A stretch of 64,000 nucleotides of DNA from Rhodovulum visakhapatnamense (GTDB taxonomy: Bacteria > Pseudomonadota > Alphaproteobacteria > Rhodobacterales > Rhodobacteraceae), in assembly GCF_004365965.1 (NCBI RefSeq), contig NZ_SOEB01000001.1:62001-126000 (forward strand), read 5' to 3'. Shown piece after piece: positions 24,199-34,675 of this stretch (positions within the stretch are counted from its first letter, which is position 1; every line of letters begins with the position of its first letter). The notes under the pieces are model-generated. The model was not told the DNA's origin. It ran no database searches and was given only the letters and a program-made list of their open reading frames with translations. A program made the translations under genes and the position numbers.

Positions 24199-25851
24199 TC
24201 AGGAGGACAAAAGCGCCCGCGCCGCGGCCCGCGCCGCATCGGTCACGGTGTCGCCCGACATCATCCGGGCGATCTCGTCGACCCGCGCGGCGGCATCGAG
24301 CGGCGTCACCGTCGACAGCGTCACGTCCCCCTCGACACGCTTTTCCACACGCCAGTGATGATCGCCCTGTGCGGCGACCTGCGGCGAATGGGTAACGACA
24401 AGCACCTGCGCCGAGCCCGCCAGCGCCGCCAGCCTCCGCCCGACCGCATCGGCCGTGGCCCCGCCGACACCGCGGTCGATCTCGTCGAAGATAAGCGTCA
24501 GCGGGCTTGCCCCGCGCACGAGACACACCTTCAGCGCCAGCAGAAAGCGCGACAGCTCGCCCCCGGACGCGATCCGGTCCAGCGGCCCCGCGGGTGCGCC
24601 CGGATTGGTCGCCACGGTGAAGGCCACCGCATCGCGGCCCTCGGGTCCGGGCTCGGCCTCGGCGATCCCGGTCGAAAAGACCGCCCGTTCCATCTTCAGC
24701 GGCGCAAGCTCGCCCGCCATCGCCGCGTCGAGCCGCACCGCCGCCGCGCGGCGGGCCTCGCTCAGCGCCGCCGCTGCCGCGTCAAAGGCCGCCCGCGCGG
24801 TCTCTGCCGCGCGCCGCTGCCCGGCCAGATCGCCCTCTCCGGCGTCGAGTGCCGCCAGCCGGGTCTGCAGGTCTTCGGCAAAACGCCCCAGGTCGTCGGG
24901 CAGCACGCCATGCTTGCGCGCCAGCGCCCGGATCGCGAAGAGCCGCTCTTCGGCCGCTTCCAACGCGCCCGGGTCGAAGTCGAGCGCCTCAAGACAGTCC
25001 TCTACGCCCTGCACCGCCTCGCCCAGCTCGATCAGCGCGCGCGAGAGCGCGGCCAGCGGCGTGTCGAGCCGTCCCTCGGCCCTGTCGGCCGCGCCTTCGA
25101 GCCAGCGGAGCGCGTCGCCCATCCGTCCCTCGGCGCCCTCTCCGGGGCCCAGGGCGGCATGGGCACGGGTAATATCCTCACGAATGCGCTCGGCTGCTTG
25201 CATGGTCCGGCGGCGGGCGTCGAGTTCGGCCTCTTCGCCGGTCAAGGGCGACAGCTCGGTCATCTCCGCGACCGCGTGGCGCAGGAAATCCTCTTCGGCG
25301 CGGAGCGCGGCCAGCCGCGCTTCGGCCTCGGCGACCGCGCGCTCGGCGCGCGACCGGGCGCGCCAGGCGGCCCGCACCGCGTCAAGTTGCGCGTCGAGCC
25401 CTCCGAAGGCGTCCAGCAGCTGGCGGTGGCCGCGTGGGTTGAGAAGCCCCCGGTCGTCCTGCTGGCCATGCAGCTCGACCAGCGTGTCCGACAACGCGCG
25501 CAGCACCTCGCCCGAGACCCGGCGGTCGTTGACCCAGGCGGTCTTGCGGCCCTCGGCGCTGTTGACCCGGCGCAGGATCAGCTCGTCCCCGGCCTCGAGC
25601 CCGGCCTCGGCCAGAACCTCGCGCGCCGGGTGTCCGGCGGGCAGCTCGAACACCGCCACCACCTCGCCCTGGGCGGCGCCGGTGCGCACCAGATCGGCGC
25701 GGCCGCGCCAGCCCAGAACGAAGCCCAGGGAATCGAGCAGGATCGACTTGCCGGCGCCGGTCTCGCCGGTCAGCACGTTCAGCCCCGGCCGGAACGCTAG
25801 CTCCAGCCGGTCGATGATCAGCATGTCCCGGATGTCGAGACTGCGCAGCAT
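24199..25851 (-). CDS. recN: DNA repair protein RecN
   Basis: This is a 550-aa SMC-like ATPase in double-strand break repair. The Walker A GETGAGKSILLDSLGF lies around residues 29-44. A long coiled coil follows, then the ABC signature (RIASGGELSRFLLALK), Walker B (LTLIFDEIDRGVGG) and a final HSPQVAAQGDHHW. The ATG at 25851 is preferred to the GTG one codon earlier. It starts 22 bp after bamD on the same strand, the usual lpxC-bamD-recN order. Confidence 0.97.
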   Translation of the reverse strand: MLRSLDIRDMLIIDRLELAFRPGLNVLTGETGAGKSILLDSLGFVLGWRGRADLVRTGAAQGEVVAVFELPAGHPAREVLAEAGLEAGDELILRRVNSAEGRKTAWVNDRRVSGEVLRALSDTLVELHGQQDDRGLLNPRGHRQLLDAFGGLDAQLDAVRAAWRARSRAERAVAEAEARLAALRAEEDFLRHAVAEMTELSPLTGEEAELDARRRTMQAAERIREDITRAHAALGPGEGAEGRMGDALRWLEGAADRAEGRLDTPLAALSRALIELGEAVQGVEDCLEALDFDPGALEAAEERLFAIRALARKHGVLPDDLGRFAEDLQTRLAALDAGEGDLAGQRRAAETARAAFDAAAAALSEARRAAAVRLDAAMAGELAPLKMERAVFSTGIAEAEPGPEGRDAVAFTVATNPGAPAGPLDRIASGGELSRFLLALKVCLVRGASPLTLIFDEIDRGVGGATADAVGRRLAALAGSAQVLVVTHSPQVAAQGDHHWRVEKRVEGDVTLSTVTPLDAAARVDEIARMMSGDTVTDAARAAARALLSS

Positions 25852-25873
25852 CACCCCAGGTCCCGCGCTCGGA

Positions 25874-26719
25874 TCAGAGCCACTCGCCCTTGATCATCTG
25901 CCGGTAGATCGTGCTGAGCCAGCCGTCGCCCTTGGCCTCGGGTTCCAGCCCCTTGGCCTGCAGCAGCTTGTAGCCGTCCGCGTACCAGTCAGTGCTCTGG
26001 AAGTTGTGACCGAGGATCGCACCGGCCGTCTGCGCCTCGCTGTCGAGCCCGAGCGCCAGATAGGCTTCGATCAGCCGGTAGAGCGCCTCGGCGGTATGGG
26101 TGGTGGTCTGGAAGTCCTCGACCACCACGCGGAACCGATTCACGGCCGCCGAATAATTCTTTCTTTTCAGATAGAAACGGCCGACTTCCATCTCTTTCGC
26201 CGCCAGATGGTTGAAGGCGAGGTCGAATTTGAGGATCGCGGACTGGGCATATTCGCTGTCGGGATAGCGCTCGATCACGGTCCGAAGCGCCTGCAGCGCC
26301 TGGAAGGTCAGCCCCTGGTCGCGGCCCACGAGGTCGATCTGGTCGTAATAGCTCAGCGCCAGCAGATACTGGGCATAGGCCGCATCCTCGTCGGCCGGAT
26401 AAAAGTCGATATAGCGCTGCGACGAGGCGCGGGCGTTCTCGTAATCCTTGGCCTGATGATAGGTATAGGCCTGCATGATGAGCGCGCGCTTGGCCCATTC
26501 GGAATAGGGGAACAGCCGCTCGACCTCGCCGTAAAGACGCGCGGCCTCTTCAAGGTCGCGGTCCTTCTCAAGCTTGGTCTCGGCCATCTGGAAGATGGTG
26601 GGCGCGTCATAGGATTCGAGCGGCGGCGGCTTGCGCGATCCGATCGGATCGCAGGCCGCCGTAAGCGAAAGCACCAAGATTGCCGCTACCGCTCCGATGC
26701 GCCTGCTACCTGTCGCCAT
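25874..26719 (-). CDS. bamD: Outer membrane assembly lipoprotein BamD
   Basis: This is a 281-aa lipoprotein of the BAM complex that inserts outer-membrane barrels. The signal peptide ends in the lipobox LTAAC (Cys23). The mature part consists of TPR repeats (AARLYGEVERLFPYSEWAKRA, then YHQAKDYENARASSQRYIDFYP). The length fits the family. It sits between lpxC and recN. Confidence 0.96.
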   Translation of the reverse strand: MATGSRRIGAVAAILVLSLTAACDPIGSRKPPPLESYDAPTIFQMAETKLEKDRDLEEAARLYGEVERLFPYSEWAKRALIMQAYTYHQAKDYENARASSQRYIDFYPADEDAAYAQYLLALSYYDQIDLVGRDQGLTFQALQALRTVIERYPDSEYAQSAILKFDLAFNHLAAKEMEVGRFYLKRKNYSAAVNRFRVVVEDFQTTTHTAEALYRLIEAYLALGLDSEAQTAGAILGHNFQSTDWYADGYKLLQAKGLEPEAKGDGWLSTIYRQMIKGEWL

Positions 26720-26847
26720 CTGCCCGTTACCCCGTCCTCAAACGCTGCCCGCGACCGGTGCTTGATGCGCACTCCTTCCGGGCCTTGGGGCTGTCCTAGC
26801 ACAGAAAAATCCGGTGCAAAACGCCTTTGGCGCGGAAACTGCAGCGC

Positions 26848-27765
26848 TCAGGCAACGGCCTTCAGATCGGCGGAATTGACGCCGAAGCCGGGCAGGACCG
26901 CGCCCTGGTCGGGCGAACAGGTTTCCAGCCGGAACGCCCCCGGCTGCGAAAAGAGCGTGCGCAAAAGCCGGTTGGTCAGCGCGTGCCCGGCGCGTTCGCC
27001 GCGATAACGTCCAAGGATCGGGGCGCCCGCAAGCGCGAGATCGCCCAGTGCATCCAGCATCTTGTGGCGCACGGGCTCGTCGCGATGGCGCAGCCCGCCG
27101 GGGCTCAGGACCTTGTCGCCATCGAACACGACCGCGTTGTCGAAGGTGCCGCCGAGCGCCAGACCGGCCGCGCGCATCGCCTCGACATCGGCGTTGCGGC
27201 AGAAGGTGCGGCTGTCGCACAGCTCGCGCACGAAAGCGCCATTGGCCATGTTCAGCCGCCGGGCCTGATGGCCGATGGCGGTATCGGCGAAGGTGATCTC
27301 GAAGTCGATTTCCAGCGTCTCGGCTGGGCCGAGGCTGGCCCGGGCCTCGCCTTCGGACACCTCGACATGTTCGAGGACGCGCAGCACCCGGACTGGCGCG
27401 GCCAGGCGACGCAGGCCGCGCGACAGGATGCCCTGCACGAAGGGCGCGGAGGATCCGTCCATCACCGGCACTTCGGGGCCGTCGATCTCGATCAGGGCGT
27501 TGTGCACACCGCAACCGGCAAGCGCCGCCATCAGGTGTTCGACCGTCATCACCGAGGCCCGGCCATTGGCCAGCTTGGTGCAGAGCCGCGACGGCTCGAC
27601 CGCATCCCAGCGCGCCGGGATCAGCGCATCGGGCCCGTCGATATCGGTGCGGCGGAACCACAACCCGTATTCGGCAGAGGCAGGATGGATCGTCAGGCGC
27701 ACCGGACGCCCGGTGTGAAGGCCGGTGCCCGTGAAGGTGATCGGGGATTTCAGCGTCGTCTGCAT
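26848..27765 (-). CDS. lpxC: UDP-3-O-acyl-N-acetylglucosamine deacetylase LpxC
   Basis: This is a 305-aa zinc enzyme catalysing the committed step of lipid A synthesis. It shows TGTGLHTG, the zinc ligand His77 in TVEHLMAALAGCGVHNA, DGSSAPFV, and the second metal site in VRHKMLDALGDLALAG, with the catalytic His in GHALTN. The start MQTTLKSPI matches the family; the longer frame upstream is not LpxC-like. It lies about 316 bp after ftsZ, behind the ftsZ terminator. Confidence 0.97.
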   Translation of the reverse strand: MQTTLKSPITFTGTGLHTGRPVRLTIHPASAEYGLWFRRTDIDGPDALIPARWDAVEPSRLCTKLANGRASVMTVEHLMAALAGCGVHNALIEIDGPEVPVMDGSSAPFVQGILSRGLRRLAAPVRVLRVLEHVEVSEGEARASLGPAETLEIDFEITFADTAIGHQARRLNMANGAFVRELCDSRTFCRNADVEAMRAAGLALGGTFDNAVVFDGDKVLSPGGLRHRDEPVRHKMLDALGDLALAGAPILGRYRGERAGHALTNRLLRTLFSQPGAFRLETCSPDQGAVLPGFGVNSADLKAVA

Positions 27766-27999
27766 TTCGGACCTGCTCTCGGTTGATCCGGGCTTCGCAC
27801 GTCCCGGCATCTTGGATGTAGAGGCCCGCCCCGGTCTGCTCAATTCAAACATTGCAACGGTCTGAAACAACGGCCCGGCCCGGTCGGCGGGAACTCGCCT
27901 GCCTTGCAGGGACTTGAAATGAAATGGAAAATTCTGCACCTCCGATGGCGGGCCTAAATCCGACGTTGCGTCACGTCCGCACGAACACGCGAGCGGGCG
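27766..27999. other. lpxC upstream region
   Basis: About 230 bp without a gene between the ftsZ terminator and lpxC. It is AT-richer than its surroundings around 27840-27960 and presumably holds the lpxC promoter, but I see no clear -35/-10 pair. Confidence 0.5.
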
Positions 28000-28029
28000 A
28001 AACGAAAACGGGGCCGGCGAACCGGCCCC
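28000..28029 (-). terminator. Intrinsic terminator of the ftsZ transcript
   Basis: On the minus strand GGGGCCGG, loop TTCG, CCGGCCCC, then GTTTTCGTTT. The stem is 28010-28029 and the T-rich tail lies just below. It begins about 52 bp after the ftsZ stop. Confidence 0.9.
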
Positions 28030-28081
28030 TGTCCCGCGATCTGCGGAGCTGCGCCCATGGCGCCCCCCGGGAGGGCGGCGG

Positions 28082-29704
28082 TCAGTTCGCCTGACGACGC
28101 AGGAAGGCCGGGATCTCGATCCGTTCCTGATCGGGGTCCAGATCCTCTTCTTCCTGATAGGCCGCAGGCCCGCGGCTATAAAGCGGAGGCTGCTGGCGGT
28201 AGGTGTGGGGGCTCCGCTCGGGTTGCTCCGGCGCATGGCCCGACATCCGGTTGATGAGCGACCCGATGCCGAACCGGCCCTTGTCGCCGCGCGGATCGTC
28301 CTGCTGAGCCGCGGTCATCGTGGCCTGAACCGGCTGGCGGGCCGGGGTCTTGGCGACGGCTGCGCGCAGACGGGCCAGCGTCTCGGGGGTCGGCTCGCCC
28401 GGAGACCGCGGACGCGGCGCGACGAAGCTCTCCGCTTCGGGCTCCTCGGCCGGCTGGTAGGCGGGCGGAGGCAGATCGGCACCGCCGCGGGCGGTTTCGA
28501 CCAGATCCTCGACGCTCGACCCGGCATTGGCCGGATCGAAGCCCGAGAAAAGCGAGGGCTCTTCGACCGGCTCCTGCACCAAAGGCTCGCGGGCGACGGC
28601 CGCGGCGGCCGGACGCTGGGCCGGGGCGGGCGCCTGCACATGAGCGGGCTGGGCGGCCGCCGGGGCGTCCTGCACCTCGGCGCGGCGCAGCGGCTCGCGC
28701 ATCGGGCGCCGCGGCAGCGGGATATCCTCGGTCCGCGCGGCGGCGTCGATGCCGGTCGCCACGACCGAGACGCGCATCCGCCCGTCCATGTCCGGATCGA
28801 GGGTCGAGCCGACGATGATGTTGGCATCGGGATCGACCACGTCGCGGATGCGGTTCGCCGCCTCGTCCAGTTCGAACAGCGTCAGGTCGTAGCCGCCGGT
28901 GATGTTGATCAGCACACCCTTGGCGCCGTTCAGGCTGATTTCGTCCAGCAGCGGGTTGGCGATCGCGGCTTCGGCGGCCTGGATCGCGCGATCCTCGCCA
29001 TCGGCCTCGCCGGTGCCCATCATCGCCTTGCCCATCTCGTCCATCACCGCGCGCACGTCGGCGAAGTCGAGGTTGATCAGGCCCGGACGGACCATCAGGT
29101 CGGTCACGCCCTTCACACCCTGATAGAGCACGTCATCGGCCAACGAGAAGGCCTCGGTGAAGGTGGTCTTTTCGTTGGCCAGCCGGAACAGGTTCTGGTT
29201 GGGGATGATGATCAGCGTGTCGACGACCTTCTGCAGGTTCTCGACGCCGTCCTCGGCCTGACGCATCCGCTTGGAGCCCTCGAACTGGAAGGGCTTGGTC
29301 ACCACGCCGACGGTCAGAACCCCCAGCTCGCGCGCGGCCTGGGCGATGATCGGGGCGGCGCCGGTGCCGGTGCCGCCGCCCATCCCGGCGGTGATGAAGC
29401 ACATGTGCGCGCCCGCCAGATGATCGACGATCTGTTCGATCGATTCCTCGGCCGCGGCCGCGCCCACCGTCGGACGGGCCCCGGCGCCGAGACCCTCGGT
29501 CACCTTCACGCCCATCTGGATCCGGGCCTGCGCATTCGATTGCTGAAGCGCCTGGGCATCGGTGTTCGCCACCACGAACTCGACGCCTTCCAGACGCTTC
29601 TCGATCATGTTGTTGACGGCGTTGCCCCCGGCGCCACCGACGCCGAACACCGTGATCCGCGGCTTGAGCTCTTCCTGCTCAGGCATGGTGAGGTTTAGTG
29701 CCAT
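28082..29704 (-). CDS. ftsZ: Cell division GTPase FtsZ
   Basis: This is a 540-aa tubulin homologue forming the Z-ring. The GTPase core (residues about 15-320) has [14 protein letters not shown] and the tubulin signature [11 protein letters not shown], then the synergy (T7) segment [12 protein letters not shown] long Pro/Ala/Glu-rich disordered linker (about 330-520), typical of alphaproteobacteria, leads to the conserved C-terminal peptide EIPAFLRRQ, which binds FtsA and other partners. It follows ftsA after 177 bp. Confidence 0.98.
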   Translation of the reverse strand: MALNLTMPEQEELKPRITVFGVGGAGGNAVNNMIEKRLEGVEFVVANTDAQALQQSNAQARIQMGVKVTEGLGAGARPTVGAAAAEESIEQIVDHLAGAHMCFITAGMGGGTGTGAAPIIAQAARELGVLTVGVVTKPFQFEGSKRMRQAEDGVENLQKVVDTLIIIPNQNLFRLANEKTTFTEAFSLADDVLYQGVKGVTDLMVRPGLINLDFADVRAVMDEMGKAMMGTGEADGEDRAIQAAEAAIANPLLDEISLNGAKGVLINITGGYDLTLFELDEAANRIRDVVDPDANIIVGSTLDPDMDGRMRVSVVATGIDAAARTEDIPLPRRPMREPLRRAEVQDAPAAAQPAHVQAPAPAQRPAAAAVAREPLVQEPVEEPSLFSGFDPANAGSSVEDLVETARGGADLPPPAYQPAEEPEAESFVAPRPRSPGEPTPETLARLRAAVAKTPARQPVQATMTAAQQDDPRGDKGRFGIGSLINRMSGHAPEQPERSPHTYRQQPPLYSRGPAAYQEEEDLDPDQERIEIPAFLRRQAN

Positions 29705-29881
29705 AGGTTTTGGTCCGCCTGCTGTTTTCTTTGTGGCCCGGGGGCCGTTCTACGCAAAATCTAGTCTTATCCTACGCAACTAGTGCGTGATCGTCACGGA
29801 AAAAACGCTTTAATACCACAAAATCCATATGCGGCTTGACATCTGTCCGCGAGATTTTGCCGATGGCGCGATATCTTGCGG

Positions 29882-31216
29882 TCACCAGTTTTCCTTGAAC
29901 CATCTGACGGCCCTTTTCAGCGACCGGGCCGGATACCGATCCATCGGCATCTCGAAATCCCACCATTCGTCCTGCGGCTGCGCGGCGAAAAGGCACAGTC
30001 CCACCAGCGCCGCGAATCCGGGGCCGGTCGCCGATTGCGGCAGCCCGTGCACGCGAAGCGGCCGGCCGAGCCGGACCTGGTTGCCGAGGATTCGCGCGGC
30101 CAGCCCGTCGAGCCCGGGGATCTGGCTGCCGCCCCCGGTCAAGACGATCCGCTGGCTCGGCAGATGCTCGAAGCCCGCGGCGTCGAGCCGCGCGCGCACC
30201 TCTTCGAGGATCTCCTCGACCCGCGGGCGCATGATCCCGATCAGCTCGGCCCGGCTGACCGAGCGGGTGTCGGTCTCGTAATCGCCGCTGTCGCCGCCCA
30301 GATCGATCATCTCGCGGTCGTCCATGCCGGTCGCGACCACGCCGCCGTAAAGCGTCTTGATCCGCTCGGCCGTCGACAGCGGCACATGCAGCCCCTTCGA
30401 GATGTCCGAGGTCACGTGCTCGCCGCCCATGCGCACGCTGTCGGCATAGATCATGTGCTTCTTGATGAAGACCGAGATGCCGGTCGCGCCGCCGCCCAGA
30501 TCGATGCAGGCCGCGCCAAGTTCCTGTTCGTCCTCGACCAGCGCCGAGATGCCCGCAGCATAGGCCGACGAGGCCAGCCCGGCGGGTTCCAGATCGCAGC
30601 GCTTGATGCAATGGACGAGGTTCTGCACCGCGCCGCCATCGACTGTCAGCATATGCATGTCGCAGGCCAGCCGGTGGCCGACCTGGCCGCGCGGATCGAC
30701 AAGGCCCGAGCGGTGGTCCAGCGCGAAATTCACCGGCTGGGCATGCAGCACCTCGCGGTTCGCGCCAATCTCGGGCATGTCGCAGGCGGCCAGCACCCGG
30801 GCGACGTCCTGTTCGGCGACCGCATCGTCCAGCACGGTGACCTGACCGTCGAGCCCGTAGGACCGCGGCTCGCCGCCCGAGAAGCAGGCGATCACCTGAT
30901 CGACGCGCACCTGCGCCATCTTCTGGGCGGCCTGCAGCGCCGTGCGGATCGCGCGTTCGGCCTCGTTCATGCCGTGGATCTCGCCAAAGCGGATCCCGCG
31001 CGAGCGGGTGGTGGCGGCGCCGATCACCCGGAACCGCGACTGCCCGGCCAGCGCGCCCATCTGTTCGACCCCGCCGCGCGGCGCAATGCCGTCGAAGCGC
31101 AGCACCAGACAGGCGACCTTCGAGCTGCCCACGTCGAGGATGGCGATCACGCCCCGGTCCATCGCCAGCTTGCGCATCCGCCGCATCGCCCGCTGCGAGT
31201 GATAGAGGTCCGTCAT
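29882..31216 (-). CDS. ftsA: Cell division protein FtsA
   Basis: This is a 444-aa actin-like protein that ties FtsZ to the membrane. It shows the phosphate 1 motif AILDVGSSKVACLV, phosphate 2 CIDLGGGATGISVF, and the adenosine segment IVLTGGGSQIPGLDGLA. The C-terminus is an amphipathic stretch (KRAVRWFKENW), the membrane-targeting sequence. The ATG overlaps the ftsQ stop by one base. Confidence 0.97.
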   Translation of the reverse strand: MTDLYHSQRAMRRMRKLAMDRGVIAILDVGSSKVACLVLRFDGIAPRGGVEQMGALAGQSRFRVIGAATTRSRGIRFGEIHGMNEAERAIRTALQAAQKMAQVRVDQVIACFSGGEPRSYGLDGQVTVLDDAVAEQDVARVLAACDMPEIGANREVLHAQPVNFALDHRSGLVDPRGQVGHRLACDMHMLTVDGGAVQNLVHCIKRCDLEPAGLASSAYAAGISALVEDEQELGAACIDLGGGATGISVFIKKHMIYADSVRMGGEHVTSDISKGLHVPLSTAERIKTLYGGVVATGMDDREMIDLGGDSGDYETDTRSVSRAELIGIMRPRVEEILEEVRARLDAAGFEHLPSQRIVLTGGGSQIPGLDGLAARILGNQVRLGRPLRVHGLPQSATGPGFAALVGLCLFAAQPQDEWWDFEMPMDRYPARSLKRAVRWFKENW

Positions 31217-32094
31217 CAATTCACCGCTCCTGCCTGTGTTGTCTGGATTTTCCGGAAGTCTTCGATGGCGGCCGGCGCCAGCCTCAGCGTCGGCCGCGAC
31301 GGGTTGCGCAGGTCGACCGCGACGATGTCGCGCGCCAGCATGCCCGACACGTCCTCAAGCGCGATCACCCGTTCCAGCGCCGCGACCGCGCCGGTTTCGG
31401 GCAGAAGGATGCGCTGGTCGCGGTCCAGAACCACGTCCCAGCGGCGCTCGCCCATGCGCACCAGCCCGCGCACCCGTTCGGAAATCGGCGCGGCGGCGGC
31501 GAACAGCGCCACCGCCTCGGGCGCCGCGGTCTCGGCGCCATCGCCCGCGATCAGGGGCAGGTCGGCGCGGGATTCGCGGCTGTCGAGCGCGGCAACGCGG
31601 CGGCCGCCGGCATCGAGCAGGCTCAGCCCGTCGCGGCTGCGCCAGACAAGCGCCGCCTCGCGCTGCTGGATCTTCATTTCCAGCACGCCGCCGGACCGGA
31701 TCCGCAACTCGGCCGATTTCACGGCATCGAGCGCGGTGACCGCCTGCCGCATCGCCTCGAGGTCCAGATCGAAGGACGAAGCGGGCAGGTTCAACGGCAC
31801 GGTGGCGCGGATTTCGCGGTCGATCGGCGCCGAGGCGCCCTCGATCACCAGCAGCTTGACCATGAATTCGGGCCGGGTCTCGATGTCCCGGCGGATCTCG
31901 GCGAGGCCGTCGCCGATGGCGGCGCGGCGGTCGGCATCGGCCAGCCAGATCGTGGGGATCGCGGCCAGCACCACCAGCGGCAGCCCCTTCAGCACCGCCT
32001 TGCGGACGAAGGGCGTCAGCCACAGCCGCTGGGCGCGATAGGCCCAGCGCGACGGCGCGGGATCGCGGAACGCGGGCGGGCTCAGCGGTCGCAT
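31216..32094 (-). CDS. ftsQ: Cell division protein FtsQ
   Basis: This is a 292-aa single-pass divisome protein. It has a cytoplasmic basic N-terminus, a transmembrane helix (about residues 34-52, [17 protein letters not shown]), a POTRA domain ([23 protein letters not shown]) and the FtsQ beta domain. The start at MRPLSPPAF has GGAGG 7 nt upstream. It overlaps the end of ddl by 13 bp, which suggests translational coupling. Confidence 0.94.
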   Translation of the reverse strand: MRPLSPPAFRDPAPSRWAYRAQRLWLTPFVRKAVLKGLPLVVLAAIPTIWLADADRRAAIGDGLAEIRRDIETRPEFMVKLLVIEGASAPIDREIRATVPLNLPASSFDLDLEAMRQAVTALDAVKSAELRIRSGGVLEMKIQQREAALVWRSRDGLSLLDAGGRRVAALDSRESRADLPLIAGDGAETAAPEAVALFAAAAPISERVRGLVRMGERRWDVVLDRDQRILLPETGAVAALERVIALEDVSGMLARDIVAVDLRNPSRPTLRLAPAAIEDFRKIQTTQAGAVN

Positions 32095-33005
32095 GAGGCG
32101 TCCTCCACCAGCCAGCGGCACAGCTGACCGAAGGAAATCCCGCATTGCGCGGCCTGTTCGGGCGCCAGCGAGGTGGGGGTCATCCCGGGTTGGGTATTGG
32201 TCTCCAGCAGGATCAGCCCGTCGAGCCCGCGGCTGTCGTCCCAGCGGAAATCGGTGCGGCTGACGCCCCGGCAGCCCAGCGCGTCATGGGCGCGCAGCGC
32301 GAAGTCGAGGCAGGCCTCGAAGACCTCGGCCGGCAGATCGGCGGGCACCACATGGCGCGATCCGCCCTGCGCGTATTTGGCGTGATAGTCGTACCAGCCG
32401 TCGGTCAGGATGTCGGTCACGGTCAGCGCCCGGTCGCCCATCACCGTGGTCGTCAGCTCGCGGCCCGGCGCATAGCTTTCGACCATGACGATCTCGGGCA
32501 TCTCGGCGCCAAGCAGCGGCGGGGTGTTGGCGGCCTCATGGACGATATGGATACCGACCGACGAGCCCTCGTTGTTGGGCTTGACCACATAGGGAGGCGC
32601 GATGACATGGCGCGCGGAAACCTCGGCCTTGCTGGCCAGGCGGCTTTCGACCACCGGCAGCCCGGCGGCGCGATAGGCCTCTTTCGAGCGCTGCTTGTCC
32701 ATCGCCAGAGCCGAGGCCAGCACGCCCGAATGGGTATAGGGAAGGCGCAGCCATTCCAGCAGGCCCTGCACGCAGCCATCTTCGCCCCAGCGGCCATGCA
32801 ATGCATTGAAGACGACGTCGGGCGCAGACGCACGAAGCTGCTCGGGCAGGTCCTGCCCGGCATCCACCTCGATCACGTCGAAGCCTTCCCCTCGCAGGGC
32901 GATGGCGCATTCGCGCCCGGACGACAGCGACACCTCGCGTTCCGACGAGGGGCCACCCATCAATACCGCCACACGGGGGGCTGTCCTGCTCGACTCGCCC
33001 GCCAC
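32082..33005 (-). CDS. ddl: D-alanine--D-alanine ligase
   Basis: This is a 307-aa ATP-grasp enzyme making the D-Ala-D-Ala dipeptide of peptidoglycan. It shows [51 protein letters not shown], and the Mg-binding end [17 protein letters not shown]. The start is a GTG with GAGG 8 nt upstream. It lies between murB and ftsQ. Confidence 0.97.
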   Translation of the reverse strand: MAGESSRTAPRVAVLMGGPSSEREVSLSSGRECAIALRGEGFDVIEVDAGQDLPEQLRASAPDVVFNALHGRWGEDGCVQGLLEWLRLPYTHSGVLASALAMDKQRSKEAYRAAGLPVVESRLASKAEVSARHVIAPPYVVKPNNEGSSVGIHIVHEAANTPPLLGAEMPEIVMVESYAPGRELTTTVMGDRALTVTDILTDGWYDYHAKYAQGGSRHVVPADLPAEVFEACLDFALRAHDALGCRGVSRTDFRWDDSRGLDGLILLETNTQPGMTPTSLAPEQAAQCGISFGQLCRWLVEDASCDR

Positions 33006-33047
33006 TGGTGCTGCCTCGTGTTGCGCGGGCCTTTTCGCTCCGCGCGC

Positions 33048-33980
33048 TTATGGTTTGACCGGGGCCGGTTCGCCGACCCTCAGTACCTCCCATTCTAGCT
33101 GTATTCCCGAGGATTGAAAAACCCTTTTTCGGACGTCCTCGCCAAGCCCTTCCAGATCCGCGGCCGTTGCGCCGCCGGTGTTGATCAGGAAATTCGAATG
33201 CTTTTCAGATATTTGCGCGCCGCCCTTGCGAAGTCCCCTTAAGCCCGCAGCATCGATCAGGCTCCAGGCTTTCAGCTCGTGGGTGTCATCTGCCGCACCG
33301 GTCGAACTGAAGCCCGCGGGGTTGCGGAAGGTCGATCCGGCGGTCCGCTCTTTGGTGGGCTGCGAGGCGTCGCGGCGCGCAAGCTGGTCGGCCATTCGCG
33401 CCGCCAGCGCCTCGGGATTGCCCGGGGGCCCGGCCAGCACGGCTTCGGCGATGACCCAGCCCTCGGGCAGGTCGGTCTGGCGGTAGCGGAAGTTCAGGTC
33501 TTCGGCCGTCAGCGTCACGATCTCGCCCTGGCGCGTGACCGCGCGGGCCGAGACGAAGACATCGGCGAGATAGCGCCCATAGCAGCCCGCATTCATCCGA
33601 ACGGCGCCGCCGATGGCGCCCGGAATCGTGCGCAGGAAGCTCAGGTCGACCCCCGCCGCCGCCGCCTGACGCGCCACGAAGGAATCGAGCGCCGCGGCCC
33701 CGGCCGTCACCTGTCCGTCCGCGACCGAGATCGCGTTGAAGCCGCGGCCGAGCCGGATCACCACCCCCCGGAGCCCGCCGTCGCGCACGATCAGGTTCGA
33801 GCCCACGCCCATCGGAAAGACCGGCATCTCGGGTGGCAGGGCGGCAAGGAAGGCGGCCAGATCCTCGATATCGGCGGGCTGGAACAGCCAGTCGGCCGGG
33901 CCGCCGACGCGCAGCCAGGTCAGCTCGGCCAGGCTCCGGCCGGGGGTCAGCGTGCCGCGGGTCGCGGGCATTGGGGTCAT
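33048..33980 (-). CDS. murB: UDP-N-acetylenolpyruvoylglucosamine reductase MurB
   Basis: This is a 310-aa FAD enzyme that makes UDP-MurNAc. It shows [12 protein letters not shown], the FAD-binding [21 protein letters not shown], and [17 protein letters not shown]. Substrate-binding residues lie in [19 protein letters not shown] and the Ser-Glu-Lys-His end [16 protein letters not shown] lies upstream of the ATG. It overlaps the preceding small membrane-protein gene by 4 bp. Confidence 0.97.
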   Translation of the reverse strand: MTPMPATRGTLTPGRSLAELTWLRVGGPADWLFQPADIEDLAAFLAALPPEMPVFPMGVGSNLIVRDGGLRGVVIRLGRGFNAISVADGQVTAGAAALDSFVARQAAAAGVDLSFLRTIPGAIGGAVRMNAGCYGRYLADVFVSARAVTRQGEIVTLTAEDLNFRYRQTDLPEGWVIAEAVLAGPPGNPEALAARMADQLARRDASQPTKERTAGSTFRNPAGFSSTGAADDTHELKAWSLIDAAGLRGLRKGGAQISEKHSNFLINTGGATAADLEGLGEDVRKRVFQSSGIQLEWEVLRVGEPAPVKP

Positions 33981-34261
33981 TCGCTGTCTCCGATCCATGC
34001 GCCGAGCGCATATAACAGCGCCGACAGCACCGCAACGCCCCCCCAGGGCGCCAGCACCGCGATCGGGGCGAGACCGCCGCCGCCGCTGGCCTTCTGAAGC
34101 AGCAGGCCGCCCCAGATCAGCCAGACGGCGGTGGTGTAAAGGCCGAACAGAACGGTGAACCCGATGGCGCTGCGCTTCAGCCCGTGGCCGAGTGCTGCAT
34201 AGGCGACGACGGGACCGACGGCCCAACTGGCATAGGCCAGCAGGAGCGTCGGCCCGGTCAT
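33977..34261 (-). CDS. Small membrane protein in the mur cluster
   Basis: This is a 94-aa protein with about three hydrophobic helices (residues 4-22, 32-52 and 64-88) and short loops. No family is recognised. It overlaps murB by 4 bp (ATGA) and the DUF2484 gene by 4 bp, so it is translationally coupled within murC-murB. That suggests a role tied to wall synthesis or just long-standing co-transcription. Confidence 0.75.
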   Translation of the reverse strand: MTGPTLLLAYASWAVGPVVAYAALGHGLKRSAIGFTVLFGLYTTAVWLIWGGLLLQKASGGGGLAPIAVLAPWGGVAVLSALLYALGAWIGDSE

Positions 34262-34515
34262 TCGCCCGAATGGCTGCGCCTGCGCTTGGTCAGGCTGCGG
34301 CCCAGATAGATCAGCGGCCAGCGCAGGATCGACACCCCCGCCGCCAGGGCGATGAGCCCCCAGACCGGGCCGCTCTGGTAGGTCACGAAGCCCACCAGCG
34401 GGATGCCGGTGGCGATCAGGGCATAAGCGCCGGGCCAGTGGAACTTTTCGGGCAAAAGGCCGACCACGGTCGCGACCAGCACCCAGAGACAGGCCAGAAC
34501 CAGCGAGAGGGTCAT
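34258..34515 (-). CDS. DUF2484-family small membrane protein
   Basis: This is an 85-aa protein that starts [22 protein letters not shown] and has three hydrophobic segments, then [11 protein letters not shown] and a basic tail. This matches the DUF2484 family, which is found between murC and murB in Rhodobacteraceae. The function is unknown. The start at 34515 has GAGAGG before it; the longer frame upstream is Pro/Arg-rich. It overlaps the 94-aa gene. Confidence 0.8.
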   Translation of the reverse strand: MTLSLVLACLWVLVATVVGLLPEKFHWPGAYALIATGIPLVGFVTYQSGPVWGLIALAAGVSILRWPLIYLGRSLTKRRRSHSGE

Positions 34516-34675
34516 GTCAGGGCCTTTCGGACCGGGGTGGCGGGACCGTCGGGCCGGGCCCGGTGGCAAGGTCTGGCGGGGCGACTGGCGGATGGCGTGC
34601 CGCCGGTCGCGCGCGCGGCGGGAGGCGGGCCGGACGGACGGGCCGGGACGGTGCGGCCCCTGACCCTGCGCGCGA

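Noticed and set aside
32095-32145. Upstream start for ftsQ at 32145 inside ddl
   Set aside because: The start at 32094 has a GGAGG at proper distance and gives the usual short basic N-terminus. The upstream extension would overlap ddl by 64 bp without a ribosome site.
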